DNA from: Parabacteroides merdae ATCC 43184
GTDB taxonomy: Bacteria; Bacteroidota; Bacteroidia; Bacteroidales; Tannerellaceae
Direction: 5' to 3'
Assembly (NCBI RefSeq): GCF_025151215.1
Contig: NZ_CP102286.1
Span: forward strand, 2,356,001-2,420,000
DNA: 64,000 nucleotides
The position numbers and the translations under genes are program-made. The notes under the pieces were generated by a model. It did not search any database. It worked only from the letters and a program-made list of their open reading frames with translations, and was not told the origin of the DNA. Shown here one piece after another: positions 1 to 8,736 of this stretch (position 1 is the stretch's first letter; every line of letters starts with the position of its first letter).

Positions 1-1
1 A

Positions 2-736
2 TATATGTTTCCCTCCACCGGCATGCTCTATGCCACCGTGACGAAGGGATATAAGACAGGCGGCTTCAACACCTCTTTCGACCGCGAGGAAGACCGCACG
101 TTCCGCCCCGAAACCAGTTGGAACTACGAATTGGGAGCCAAACACCCGTTCCTCGACAACCGCCTGAACGCCGAGTTCTGCTTTTTCTGGATCGACTGGA
201 AAAACCAACAGATTTACCAAATGCTCGCCACCCAGAACGGGCAATACCTGCGCAACGCCGGGCGCAGCGAGAGCAAAGGCGTCGAGGTCAGCCTGCAAGG
301 GAATCCGGTCAACGGGCTGATGGTGCAGGTGAACTACGGCTTCACGCATGCCACCTTCAAAGATTACAAGGACGAACGGCGAGGCATTGACTACAGCGGG
401 AATTTCCTGCCGATGGTCCCGCGCCACACTTTCGCTGTCGGAGCCGATTATACGATCCCGAACCCTTGCCGTCACATCGACCGCTTCACGGTCAGCGCGA
501 ACTACACCGGGACGGGACGCATCCTGTGGAAAGAAGACAACAAGGTTTCGCAACCTTATTACGGACTGTTGAATGCAAAAGTATCTGCCACAAAAGATTT
601 TATTACCTTTGCGATCTGGGCGAAAAATATGACCGGTGCAGACTATTCGGCTTTCTATTTCGAGACAGGCGGAAAGGGCCTGGCACAAAAAGGAAGGCCG
701 TTCACGATCGGCGGGAATATACAATTGAGTTTTTAA
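2..736 (+). CDS. TonB-dependent outer-membrane receptor, C-terminal part
   Basis: The reading frame is open from the window edge to a TAA at 734-736, so this is the 3' part of a longer gene; the first ATG at base 5 is internal. The roughly 244 visible residues are beta-barrel strands with alternating aromatic residues and short turns. The stretch VTKGYKTGGFN near the start and the final strand GGNIQLSF ending in Phe are typical of ferric-siderophore-type TonB-dependent receptors. The protein would sit in the outer membrane and import a scarce ligand with energy from TonB. An MFS permease and two haem-synthesis genes follow on the same strand beyond a repeat array, which suggests an iron or porphyrin ligand; this is inference. 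Plug and TonB box lie outside the window. Confidence 0.85.
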   Translation, partial: YMFPSTGMLYATVTKGYKTGGFNTSFDREEDRTFRPETSWNYELGAKHPFLDNRLNAEFCFFWIDWKNQQIYQMLATQNGQYLRNAGRSESKGVEVSLQGNPVNGLMVQVNYGFTHATFKDYKDERRGIDYSGNFLPMVPRHTFAVGADYTIPNPCRHIDRFTVSANYTGTGRILWKEDNKVSQPYYGLLNAKVSATKDFITFAIWAKNMTGADYSAFYFETGGKGLAQKGRPFTIGGNIQLSF

Positions 737-1045
737 AAGTCTCGGCAGAAGTTCGGACGACACTTTAAAAGTTCTTAAAGTCCCCGACCGAACTTCGGAC
801 GACACTTTGAAAACTCTTAAAGTCCCGGCCGAATTTCGGACGACACTTTGAAAACTCCAAAAGTCCCGGCCGAATTTCGGACGACACTTTGAAAACTCCA
901 AAAGTCCCGGCCGAAGTTCGGACGACACTTTGAAAACTCCAAAAGTCCCGGCCGAATTTCGGACGACACTTTGAAAACTCTTAAAGCCCCAGCCGAATTT
1001 CGGACGACACTTTGAAAACTCTTAAAGCCTCGGCCGGAAGCCGGA
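733..1045. repeat. 41-bp tandem repeat array, seven copies plus a degenerate end
   Basis: The core TTCGGACGACACTT recurs at 752, 794, 835, 876, 917, 958 and 999, a period of 41 bp (one step of 42). Each unit also carries CCGAATTTCGG, a short dyad, and an A-rich AAAACTC block. The period is not a multiple of three, so reverse-strand open frames here rotate frame in each copy and are not a real protein. The array fills the gap between the receptor and the MFS gene and starts at the receptor stop codon. A last degenerate unit ends near 1045. It could act as a transcriptional attenuator, a protein-binding array or a neutral minisatellite. Confidence 0.9.
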
Positions 1046-1063
1046 TGATTATATAACGATATT

Positions 1064-2269
1064 ATGATACAGAAAGATAAAACATACAACCTCGCAACCT
1101 TCTTCTGCCTCTACATTGCGCAGACGATCCCGATGAGCTTCTTTTCCACCGTCATCCCCGTCATGATGCGGCAGGAGGACTTTTCACTCTCGGCCATCGG
1201 GCTTCTCCAACTGATCAAGCTGCCCTGGATCCTGAAATTCCTCTGGTCGCCGATGGTAGACCGCCATGCCGTGACGACGGGCGACTATAAACGGTGGATT
1301 TTTTCTTCCGAACTGATCTACGCCGGCCTGATCTTCGCCGTCGCTTTCCTTGATTTCCATACGGACTTCTATACGATCGTCGCCTTGATCATCATATCCT
1401 TCGTCGCCTCCGCCACGCAGGATATCGCGACCGACGCGTTGGCGGTACTCGCTTTCAGCCGGAAAGATAAAAGCCTTGCAAACAGCATGCAGTCGATGGG
1501 AAGTTTCGGAGGTTCGATGATCGGGGGCGGTGTCTTGCTCCTGCTCTTCAAGCAAATCGGCTGGAACGGTCTGCTGCCTTGCGTCGCGCTGTTCGTCATC
1601 GCCGCCCTTCTGCCACTCTTTTTCAACAAAGGCATCCGCATCCAGCCGAAGGAAGCGCACGAACGGGCCAAAAAGGCAGATGTGATCTATTTCTTCGCCC
1701 GCCGGAGCATCTGGAAACAGATCGGTTTCCTCTTTCTTTACTATTCCGGCCTGATCGGTACGCTCGCCATGCTGAAACCCTGGCTGGTCGACCTGGGCTA
1801 CGACATGAAGGAGATCGGGGTGATGAGCGGAGTGGCGGGGACATTCGTCGGGTTCCTCTCCTCGTTTGCCGGAGGGATGATCGTACGGCGGATCGGCCGT
1901 TTCCGCGCGCGCATCCTGTTCGCGGTGTTTGTCTTGATAGCGACACTTTACTTCCTCGGACTCTCCTACGTGCATCCGACGACGCCCATGCTCTACGGCG
2001 GGATTTTCCTTCTGTGGGGCAGCTACGGGATGGCGACGATCGTGGTCTATACGACGGCAATGGACTGTGTACGCCCTGGGCGCGAAGGGACGGATTTCAC
2101 GATCCAGACGGTCATCACGCATCTCAGCGGCATGTTGATGGCCATCCTGAGTGGAAGAATTGCAGATCATACGGGTTATCACGGACTCTTCTTCTTCGAG
2201 GCAAGCATCGCCCTGATATCTCTCATTTATATAGTAACGGTTTTCAGAAAAGATAAAAATACGATATGA
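1064..2269 (+). CDS. MFS permease, AmpG/RhtX-like
   Basis: A 401-residue integral membrane protein with about twelve hydrophobic segments. The N-terminal half carries LPWILKFLWSPMVDR and SATQDIATDALAV, the signatures shared by AmpG muropeptide permeases and RhtX/FptX-type siderophore permeases. The usual cargo of AmpG is anhydro-muropeptide; RhtX-like proteins move ferric siderophores across the inner membrane. Its position behind a TonB-dependent receptor and its ATGA overlap with hemN favour a siderophore or porphyrin cargo over muropeptides, but sequence alone does not decide. The start ATG follows closely on the tandem repeat array, so transcription must pass from or through that array. 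Confidence 0.8.
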   Translation: MIQKDKTYNLATFFCLYIAQTIPMSFFSTVIPVMMRQEDFSLSAIGLLQLIKLPWILKFLWSPMVDRHAVTTGDYKRWIFSSELIYAGLIFAVAFLDFHTDFYTIVALIIISFVASATQDIATDALAVLAFSRKDKSLANSMQSMGSFGGSMIGGGVLLLLFKQIGWNGLLPCVALFVIAALLPLFFNKGIRIQPKEAHERAKKADVIYFFARRSIWKQIGFLFLYYSGLIGTLAMLKPWLVDLGYDMKEIGVMSGVAGTFVGFLSSFAGGMIVRRIGRFRARILFAVFVLIATLYFLGLSYVHPTTPMLYGGIFLLWGSYGMATIVVYTTAMDCVRPGREGTDFTIQTVITHLSGMLMAILSGRIADHTGYHGLFFFEASIALISLIYIVTVFRKDKNTI

Positions 2270-3633
2270 AACAAGAACTTTTAGATAAATACAATGTGCC
2301 GGTTCCCCGGTACACCAGCTATCCGCCGGCAAACTATTTTCATGACGGGTTCACAAGCCGGGATTATGCGGATGCCATCCGTGAATCCAACCGCCAGCAG
2401 CCGGAATCGGTTTCCTTCTATTTTCATATTCCTTTCTGCCAACGTCTCTGCCATTATTGCGGATGCAATTCCTACGCCGCTCCCAAGCCTGAAATCATAG
2501 ATCGATATGTAGCCGCATTACATAAAGAGATCGACCTGATACTGCCTTTACTCGACAAGAAACGTAAAGTCTCGCAGATCCATTACGGCGGAGGAACCCC
2601 GACATTTCTTCCGGCTCTTGAGCTGAAAGAGTTGAACGCACATGTTTCAGATACGTTCGAATTGATTGAAAACCCGGAAAAAGCAATCGAATGTCATCCT
2701 GGCTGGATGACAGGACAGGATTGGGAGAAACTGGCAACCGCGGGATTCAACCGGTTTAGCATCGGCATCCAAGACTTCAACAAACAAGTCCTGCAAACCG
2801 TACACAGGCAAACCCCGCTACTGCAACCGGAAGAAATCGTAACGATCCTGCGCTCATACGGAGTACGCATCAACATGGATTTCCTCTACGGCTTGCCCCA
2901 CCAGACGGAAGCGAGTTTTGCCGAAACGATCGAAAAAGCCGTTTCCCTGAAACCGGACCGGCTCGTCACCTTTTCGTATGCGCATGTGCCCTGGGCTTTC
3001 CCCCGGCAGAAGGTATTGGAAAAAACCGGACTGCCTTCGGGCGACGAGAAGAGCCGGATGTTCGAAGCGGCCCGCAAAATCTTATGCGAAGCGGACTACC
3101 AGCCGATCGGGCTAGATCATTTCGTCCGCAAAGACGACGAGTTATACACAGCTTTGCTGAACGGACAACTACATCGCAATTTCCAGGGATATTGCACGCG
3201 CCGCACAACCGGTCAGGTCTATGCTTTCGGCGTGACCGGGATCAGCCAGCTCGGAACGGCTTACGCCCAGAACACAAAAGACATCATGGAGTATATCGAG
3301 AAAGTCGAAGCCGGCATCTTGCCTGTCGCCAAAGGATATCTCCTAAGCCGGGAGGAACAGATCACACGGGAGGCAATCGAAATGTTGATGTGCAACTACC
3401 GGATCGACTGGAACGAACTGTCGGAACAGCTTTCCGTCCCCGCCCGCTCCATCAAGCAGGCAACCGCCTATGACGAAGCCTGTCTACGCGAATTTGCAGA
3501 GGACGGATTGGTCGAGTTTGACGAAAATCAAATCAGGATGACACCTGAAGGCAGGCTTTTCGTCCGAAACGTAGCGGCTTCGCTGGACAAGCTGATGCTC
3601 GGAACAAATAAATCATTTTCTAAACCGGTATGA
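2266..3633 (+). CDS. hemN: Oxygen-independent coproporphyrinogen III dehydrogenase
   Basis: A 455-residue radical-SAM enzyme that converts coproporphyrinogen III to protoporphyrinogen IX without oxygen. The cluster-binding cysteines C58, C62, C65 and C67 lie in FHIPFCQRLCHYCGCN, the CX3CX2CXC pattern specific to true HemN rather than the HemW haem chaperone. The following YGGGTPTFL and the C-terminal winged-helix-like HemN_C region fit. Length matches the family. It starts inside the stop codon of the MFS gene (ATGA) and is followed after 4 bp by hemG, so the three are co-transcribed and probably co-translated. Confidence 0.95.
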   Translation: MKQELLDKYNVPVPRYTSYPPANYFHDGFTSRDYADAIRESNRQQPESVSFYFHIPFCQRLCHYCGCNSYAAPKPEIIDRYVAALHKEIDLILPLLDKKRKVSQIHYGGGTPTFLPALELKELNAHVSDTFELIENPEKAIECHPGWMTGQDWEKLATAGFNRFSIGIQDFNKQVLQTVHRQTPLLQPEEIVTILRSYGVRINMDFLYGLPHQTEASFAETIEKAVSLKPDRLVTFSYAHVPWAFPRQKVLEKTGLPSGDEKSRMFEAARKILCEADYQPIGLDHFVRKDDELYTALLNGQLHRNFQGYCTRRTTGQVYAFGVTGISQLGTAYAQNTKDIMEYIEKVEAGILPVAKGYLLSREEQITREAIEMLMCNYRIDWNELSEQLSVPARSIKQATAYDEACLREFAEDGLVEFDENQIRMTPEGRLFVRNVAASLDKLMLGTNKSFSKPV

Positions 3634-3637
3634 CGAA

Positions 3638-5014
3638 ATGGAACCCCAACAGACTGATATTTTGATTATCGGCGCCGGACTGACCGGATTGACAACCGGC
3701 TTCTGGTTGACCCGCGCCGGAAAAGACATTCATATTCTCGAAAAGGCTGATCGTGTCGGAGGACAAATCCATACGTTCCGCGAAAAGGATTTTGTCTACG
3801 AAAGCGGCCCCAATACAGGTGTAGTCTCCTATCCCGAAGTCGCCGAACTATTCGAAGCCCTCTCCCCAGCCTGTGCACTGGAGACTGCCCGCGAAGAATC
3901 CAAGCGCCGGCTGATCTGGAAAGGGAACCGGTTCCGGGCTCTCCCGTCCGGACTGTTCAGTGCGGTCACGACTCCTCTGTTCACGCTTGGCGACAAGTTC
4001 CGTATCCTCGGAGAGCCGTTTCGGGCAAAAGGCAATAACCCGGATGAATCTGTCGGCGAGTTAGCTGCCCGCCGCCTGGGTAAATCGTTCCTACACTATG
4101 CGGTAGACCCGTTTCTGTCCGGTGTCTACGCCGGCGATCCGATGAAGCTCGTCACTCGTTATGCGCTCCCGAAGCTCTACAACCTGGAACAGCAATACGG
4201 GAGCTTCATCCGCGGAACCATCGCGAAAGCCAAGCAGCCGAAAACAGATCGCGACCGTCTCGCCAGCAAGAAAGTATTTTCAGCCGCCGGAGGATTGGAC
4301 AAACTGACCGGTGCGATGGCCGGGGCAATCGGTCCGGCCCGCATCACACTTTCGGCCGCCGACGTCACGGTCCGCCCTTGTGCAGACAAATGGATGGCTA
4401 CCTATTCGACAGCCGACGGCGAACAGACCATTATTGCGGAACGGATAATCACAACCACTGGTGCTTATACATTGCCCGCCCTGTTGCCTTTCGTCCCGAA
4501 AGAAAAGATGGAGCGGATCAGCAACCTGCATTATGCACCGGTCGTACAGGCCAGCGTCGGGTTCCGCGACACCGGTGCATTACGCTTCGATGCGTTTGGA
4601 GGCCTGGTTCCTTCCTGTGAGAAAAAAGACGTACTCGGAATTCTTTTCCCCTCCGCTTGTTTTACCGGACGGGCTCCGGAAGAGGGTGCTCTCTTCTCGT
4701 TCTTTATCGGAGGCGTAAAGCATGCCGACCTGACGACCTGGCCGGAAGAGGAGCTGAAAGCGCTCATCAGGCACGAGCTCCACACCATGCTGAAATTCCC
4801 GGAAGAGACAGAACCCGATATGATCCGTATCTTCCGTCACAAACATGCCATTCCGCAATATGAACAGAGCAGCGGCTCCCGCTTCGAAACGATCGACGAA
4901 CTGCAAGCGCGCTACCCCGGCCTCACGCTGGCCGGAAACATCAAAAGCGGTATCGGCATGGCCGACCGTATCCGCCAGGCTACAGAAATTGCGGATAAAT
5001 TAATAAACGGGTAA
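3638..5014 (+). CDS. hemG: Protoporphyrinogen oxidase, FAD-dependent
   Basis: A 458-residue flavoprotein that oxidises protoporphyrinogen IX to protoporphyrin IX, the step after HemN. The N-terminal Rossmann motif IIGAGLTGLTTGF followed by an acidic ILEKADRVGG is the FAD-binding signature of amine-oxidase/HemY-type protoporphyrinogen oxidases. The C-terminal GIGMADRIRQATEIA matches the FAD-contacting end of that family. The gene begins 4 bp after hemN. Named hemG by Bacteroidetes usage; it is the HemY-type oxidase, not the small flavodoxin-like HemG of enterobacteria. In strict anaerobes the electron acceptor must be something other than oxygen. Confidence 0.93.
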   Translation: MEPQQTDILIIGAGLTGLTTGFWLTRAGKDIHILEKADRVGGQIHTFREKDFVYESGPNTGVVSYPEVAELFEALSPACALETAREESKRRLIWKGNRFRALPSGLFSAVTTPLFTLGDKFRILGEPFRAKGNNPDESVGELAARRLGKSFLHYAVDPFLSGVYAGDPMKLVTRYALPKLYNLEQQYGSFIRGTIAKAKQPKTDRDRLASKKVFSAAGGLDKLTGAMAGAIGPARITLSAADVTVRPCADKWMATYSTADGEQTIIAERIITTTGAYTLPALLPFVPKEKMERISNLHYAPVVQASVGFRDTGALRFDAFGGLVPSCEKKDVLGILFPSACFTGRAPEEGALFSFFIGGVKHADLTTWPEEELKALIRHELHTMLKFPEETEPDMIRIFRHKHAIPQYEQSSGSRFETIDELQARYPGLTLAGNIKSGIGMADRIRQATEIADKLING

Positions 5015-5046
5015 ATCATCATTTACATTATACAACACACATTAAT

Positions 5047-5436
5047 ATGGAAGATAAAATAGTCGAAATAGCCCGTTTCTATGAACCGGAAGCAGCACAG
5101 ATGATCGAATCCCTCCTGAAATCGGAAGGGGTCAACTGTTACCTGAGAAACGAATATACGAGCCGGATCCAATACCCAGTCAATGTGGGCGGCATCCGCA
5201 TCGAACTGCTTGAAAGCGAAGTTCCCCGTGCAAAGGAGATTCTGGAAGCAAACGGATACGAATTTCCGAATGAAGACGAAGAGGACGAGCAGCTCCAAGC
5301 CGTTTCCGGTTGGGTACGCCACATTCCGTTCCTCCGACATCTGCCCCTCGAAAAACAGATCATCGTTCTTTTTATCCTTGTAGCCGTATTCCTGGCCTTG
5401 GTCATTTACTTCGGCTCGCTTGTTTCATCCAACTAA
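5047..5436 (+). CDS. DUF2007-type small membrane protein
   Basis: A 129-residue protein whose first 75 residues resemble the DUF2007 domain (putative signal-transducing, ferredoxin-like fold), with the pattern EIARFYEPEAAQMIESLL followed by an alternating beta/alpha segment ending in AKEILEANGYE. An acidic linker (NEDEEDEQ) leads to a single hydrophobic segment at about residues 105-125, so the soluble domain is anchored to the inner membrane. The function of the family is not known. It lies 32 bp after hemG on the same strand and may be the tail of that operon. Confidence 0.75.
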   Translation: MEDKIVEIARFYEPEAAQMIESLLKSEGVNCYLRNEYTSRIQYPVNVGGIRIELLESEVPRAKEILEANGYEFPNEDEEDEQLQAVSGWVRHIPFLRHLPLEKQIIVLFILVAVFLALVIYFGSLVSSN

Positions 5437-5449
5437 ACAATTGTAAACT

Positions 5450-5632
5450 ATGGCACGCAGAAAGATTACAAATAGTCAAGCCGTATGTATCACTCTTTTG
5501 TGGGGTATCCTTTGCTACATGATGCTTGCATACAGCGAAAAGATAACCTTCGACATCGTTTTTGCCTTGGTTGCGTCAGCTATCATTGTGTTCGTCCCTA
5601 TCTATAAGAGCAGAAGGCGAAGAGACGAGTGA
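5450..5632 (+). CDS. Small two-helix membrane protein, unknown function
   Basis: A 60-residue open frame with two hydrophobic stretches (about residues 12-28 and 33-52) flanked by basic ends, MARRK at the start and KSRRRRDE at the finish. This is a plausible hairpin inner-membrane miniprotein with both ends in the cytoplasm. It starts 14 bp after the DUF2007 gene, so it is probably co-transcribed with it. I do not recognise a family. Positive-inside charge distribution and tight spacing support it being real rather than chance. Confidence 0.6.
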   Translation: MARRKITNSQAVCITLLWGILCYMMLAYSEKITFDIVFALVASAIIVFVPIYKSRRRRDE

Positions 5633-5699
5633 CATTTAGTTACTTTTACCCGATTAAAATACCGAAATGATATTTTTAATGCATTTTTTCTTTCAAATA

Positions 5700-5730
5700 T
5701 TTGTTTGTGTAAAATTTTAGCTTACCTTTG
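5700..5730 (+). promoter_or_regulatory. Bacteroidetes promoter of glutamate dehydrogenase 1
   Basis: TTTG at 5700-5703 and TACCTTTG at 5723-5730 are 19 bp apart and match the Bacteroidetes -33/-7 consensus (TTTG, TAnnTTTG). Transcription would begin a few bases after 5735, giving a leader of about 70 nt before the ATG at 5806. Confidence 0.75.
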
Positions 5731-5805
5731 CGAGGTCATTAAAAAAACGGCTACCGGTTAACAAATTGATATTACAAATATAACATTCTAAATAAAATCA
5801 GTCTT

Positions 5806-7140
5806 ATGAAGGCAAGTGAAGTTTTAGACAACTTAAAGAGAAGATTTCCGAATGAACCGGAATATCATCAGGCAGTTTCAGAAGTATTAGGAACAATCGA
5901 AGAGGTTTACAACGAACATCCCGAATTCGAAAAGAGCAACCTGATCGAACGTCTTTGTATTCCCGATCGTATTTTCTCCTTCCGCGTAACCTGGATGGAT
6001 GATAAGGGACAGATCCAAACCAACATGGGATACCGTATCCAGCATAACAATGCGATCGGCCCGTACAAAGGTGGTATCCGTTTTCACGCTTCTGTAAACC
6101 AGTCGATCCTTAAGTTCCTGGCTTTCGAACAGACTTTCAAGAACTCGCTGACAACCCTGCCGATGGGTGGTGGAAAAGGAGGTTCCGACTTCAGCCCGCG
6201 CGGTAAGTCAAATGCTGAAATCATGCGTTTCTGCCAGGCTTTCGTATTGGAATTATGGCGTCATATCGGCCCGGACACGGATGTTCCCGCAGGTGATATA
6301 GGTGTTGGCGGACGCGAAGTCGGCTATATGTACGGAATGTATAAAAAACTGGCTCAGGAAAACACGGGAACATTCACCGGTAAAGGACGCGAATTCGGCG
6401 GTTCACTGATCCGTCCCGAAGCTACCGGTTACGGAAATGTTTACTTCCTGCTGGAAATGCTGAATACAAGGGGAATCGACATCAAGGGAAAGACCGTTTG
6501 CGTTTCAGGTTCAGGTAACGTAGCCCAATATACCGTTGAAAAGCTGATCAGCCTCGGCGCTAAAGTCGTGACGATGTCCGACTCGGACGGTTACATCTAC
6601 GATCCGGACGGTATCGACCGTGCTAAGCTGGATTACATCATGGAACTGAAGAACCTCTATCGCGGCCGTATCCGTGAATATGCAGAACAATATGGTTGCA
6701 AGTATGTGGCAGGTGCTCGTCCTTGGGGAGAAAAATGCGACATTGCAATGCCGAGTGCGACTCAGAACGAACTGAACGGAGAAGATGCCAAGACATTGCT
6801 CGCCAACGGTTGTATCGCCGTATCGGAAGGAGCCAACATGCCTTCTACTCCTGAAGCTATCGACGCATTCCTGGAAGCTAAGATCCTGTACGCTCCGGGT
6901 AAGGCAGCCAATGCCGGCGGTGTATCAGTTTCCGGTCTGGAAATGACGCAGAACGCTCAGAAACTGAGCTGGAGCAGTGAAGAGGTTGATGCCAAACTGA
7001 AAAGCATCATGCAGAATATCCACGAACAATGCGTAAAATACGGCAAACAAGCCGACGGCTACACAAACTACGTGAAAGGTGCAAATGTTGCGGGCTTCAT
7101 GAAGGTAGCCAAAGCGATGATGGCACAAGGCATTCTTTAA
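5806..7140 (+). CDS. gdhA: Glutamate dehydrogenase, hexameric 50-kDa type (copy 1)
   Basis: A 444-residue enzyme that interconverts 2-oxoglutarate plus ammonium with glutamate, the main entry of ammonium into amino acids in this group. Visible landmarks are GPYKGGIRFH, LPMGGGKGGSDF with the catalytic lysine region, PAGDIGVGGREVGY and the nucleotide-binding VCVSGSGNVAQYTVEKL. The fold is the NADP-type small hexamer, but coenzyme cannot be fixed by eye. A second full copy of the same length lies at 22586-23920. The gene has its own promoter at 5700-5730 and a hairpin terminator just behind it, so it is monocistronic. Confidence 0.95.
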   Translation: MKASEVLDNLKRRFPNEPEYHQAVSEVLGTIEEVYNEHPEFEKSNLIERLCIPDRIFSFRVTWMDDKGQIQTNMGYRIQHNNAIGPYKGGIRFHASVNQSILKFLAFEQTFKNSLTTLPMGGGKGGSDFSPRGKSNAEIMRFCQAFVLELWRHIGPDTDVPAGDIGVGGREVGYMYGMYKKLAQENTGTFTGKGREFGGSLIRPEATGYGNVYFLLEMLNTRGIDIKGKTVCVSGSGNVAQYTVEKLISLGAKVVTMSDSDGYIYDPDGIDRAKLDYIMELKNLYRGRIREYAEQYGCKYVAGARPWGEKCDIAMPSATQNELNGEDAKTLLANGCIAVSEGANMPSTPEAIDAFLEAKILYAPGKAANAGGVSVSGLEMTQNAQKLSWSSEEVDAKLKSIMQNIHEQCVKYGKQADGYTNYVKGANVAGFMKVAKAMMAQGIL

Positions 7141-7188
7141 TCAATTGACAATTAAAAAGAGAGACAATTAGAGATTAATGGTCATAAA

Positions 7189-7228
7189 GAAGGCGGGCGT
7201 TCCGGTAAAACGGTACGTCCGCCTCTCT
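7189..7228 (+). terminator. Hairpin terminator after glutamate dehydrogenase 1
   Basis: AGGCGGGCGTTCCG and CGGTACGTCCGCCT pair around a short GTAAAA loop with a few mismatches, followed by TCTCTTATTT. The GC-rich stem with a pyrimidine tail 50 bp behind the stop codon fits an intrinsic terminator. Confidence 0.7.
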
Positions 7229-7241
7229 TATTTCCCAACAA

Positions 7242-7275
7242 AATTGTCAATTCTCAATTGCCAATTGTCAATTGT
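7242..7275. repeat. AATTGTCAATT-type dispersed repeat
   Basis: AATTGTCAATT, CTCAATTGCC and AATTGTCAATTG follow each other here, and a reverse form TCAATTGACAATT begins at 7141. The same motif cluster recurs between groS and groL at 61273-61307. These AT-rich direct and inverted repeats sit only between genes. Confidence 0.6.
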
Positions 7276-7305
7276 TTGCTACTTTAGTGCCGAAAATAGA
7301 AAAAC

Positions 7306-8736
7306 ATGATTACTGAAGAATTAAAACAACTTTACCAGACACATACCGGTTCACCGGCAACTGATATAACCGAACTATCCTCTTCCGGCTCTAACCGCCG
7401 GTATTTCAGATTGTCAGGTTCCGTTTCCCTGATCGGAGTTAGCGGAACTTCCATAGAGGAAAACAATGCCTTTATTTATATGGCCGCGCATTTCCGGGAA
7501 AAGAGATTGCCCGTTCCCCAGGTTTATTGCTGGTCGGTTGATAAATCGTTCTATCTCCAGGAAGACCTAGGCGACACCTTGCTCTTTCAAGCAATTGAGA
7601 AAGGACGGAAAAGTTGTTTCTTCGACGAGACGGAAAAGTCTTTGCTGCACAAGACGATCACACTTCTGCCGACTCTGCAGTTTAAAGGTGCGGAGGGGTT
7701 CGACTTCAGCCAATGCTATCCTCTACCCGAATTCAATAGGCGTTCGATCCTTTGGGACCTGAACTATTTCAAATACTGTTTCTTGAAAGCTACCGGAATG
7801 GAATTCCAGGAAAACCTTTTGGAAGATGATTTCCAGAAAATGAGCGATGTCCTTCTGCAAGACCATACACCGACATTCATGTACCGGGATTTCCAGTCGC
7901 GCAACGTGATGGTAAAAAATGGCGAACCCTGGTTCATTGATTTCCAAGGAGGACGCAAAGGCCCGATCTACTATGATGTCGCCTCTTTCCTCTGGCAGGC
8001 GAAAGCCAAATATCCCGCTGAGTTGAGACAGGAATTGATAGCCGACTATCTGCAAGCACTACGCGGGTATATGGACATAGACGAAAAGCATTTCTTCCGG
8101 CAATTACGCCATTTCGTTCTTTTCAGGACTTTACAGGTCTTGGGAGCCTACGGTTTCCGGGGATATTTCGAAAAGAAACCGCATTTTATCCAAAGTGTCC
8201 CCTTCGCTATCGACAACCTCCGGCAACTTTTGAAAGAAGATTATCCGGAGTATCCCTATTTATGTACCGTACTACGGGAGCTGACAAACCTGTCTCAGTT
8301 CTATGACGACATCCAGAAGCATACGCTCAAAGTCAAGATCGTCAGTTTTGCCTATAAAAAAGGAATTCCCAACGATCCGAGTGGCAATGGCGGCGGATTT
8401 GTCTTTGACTGCCGCGCCATCAATAACCCTGGTAAATACGAACGTTACAATCATTTTACCGGATTGGACGAACCGGTGATCCGTTTCCTCGAAGAAGACG
8501 GAGAGATCACTCGTTTCCTAGATCATGCTTATGAAATTGTGGATGCTTCTGTCAAACGTTACATGGACCGAGGATTTACCAATCTGATGATCTGTTTCGG
8601 TTGCACGGGGGGCCAGCACCGTTCGGTCTACTCCGCCCAGCATATGGCGGAACATATTCATTCTAAGTTCGGTGTCCGGGTAGACCTCGTACACAGGGAA
8701 CAAAACATTGAACAACTCTTTAACTCAATATTATGA
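7306..8736 (+). CDS. Sugar kinase (APH fold) fused to RapZ C-terminal domain
   Basis: A 476-residue two-domain protein. Residues 1 to about 330 are an aminoglycoside/choline-kinase fold: the phosphate-binding SSSGSNRRYFRL, the catalytic loop FMYRDFQSRNVMV and the metal-binding IDFQGGRKGP. This resembles AmgK, the anomeric kinase of MurNAc and GlcNAc recycling. Residues from about 343 onward match the C-terminal domain of RapZ: IVSFAYKKGIP, GLDEPVIRFL and CFGCTGGQHRSVYSAQHMA. In E. coli that domain binds GlcN6P and RNA. The RapZ N-terminal P-loop ATPase is absent. The stop codon overlaps the start of the nucleotidyltransferase gene (ATGA), so kinase and uridylyltransferase probably act in sequence. 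I infer amino-sugar salvage with a built-in sensor domain; substrate is unproven. Confidence 0.8.
   Translation: MITEELKQLYQTHTGSPATDITELSSSGSNRRYFRLSGSVSLIGVSGTSIEENNAFIYMAAHFREKRLPVPQVYCWSVDKSFYLQEDLGDTLLFQAIEKGRKSCFFDETEKSLLHKTITLLPTLQFKGAEGFDFSQCYPLPEFNRRSILWDLNYFKYCFLKATGMEFQENLLEDDFQKMSDVLLQDHTPTFMYRDFQSRNVMVKNGEPWFIDFQGGRKGPIYYDVASFLWQAKAKYPAELRQELIADYLQALRGYMDIDEKHFFRQLRHFVLFRTLQVLGAYGFRGYFEKKPHFIQSVPFAIDNLRQLLKEDYPEYPYLCTVLRELTNLSQFYDDIQKHTLKVKIVSFAYKKGIPNDPSGNGGGFVFDCRAINNPGKYERYNHFTGLDEPVIRFLEEDGEITRFLDHAYEIVDASVKRYMDRGFTNLMICFGCTGGQHRSVYSAQHMAEHIHSKFGVRVDLVHREQNIEQLFNSIL

Noticed and set aside
733..1045. CRISPR array in the 41-bp repeats
   Set aside because: Copies are directly tandem with no unique spacers between them.
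817..1089. Minus-strand open frame of 90 codons with repeated motifs
   Set aside because: It is read out of the 41-bp tandem repeat; the period shifts frame in each copy, so the apparent protein repeats are an artefact.
1184..2332. Long minus-strand open frame opposite the MFS gene
   Set aside because: Composition is charged and low in hydrophobic residues, it lies wholly opposite a clear membrane protein gene, and it has no recognisable domain.
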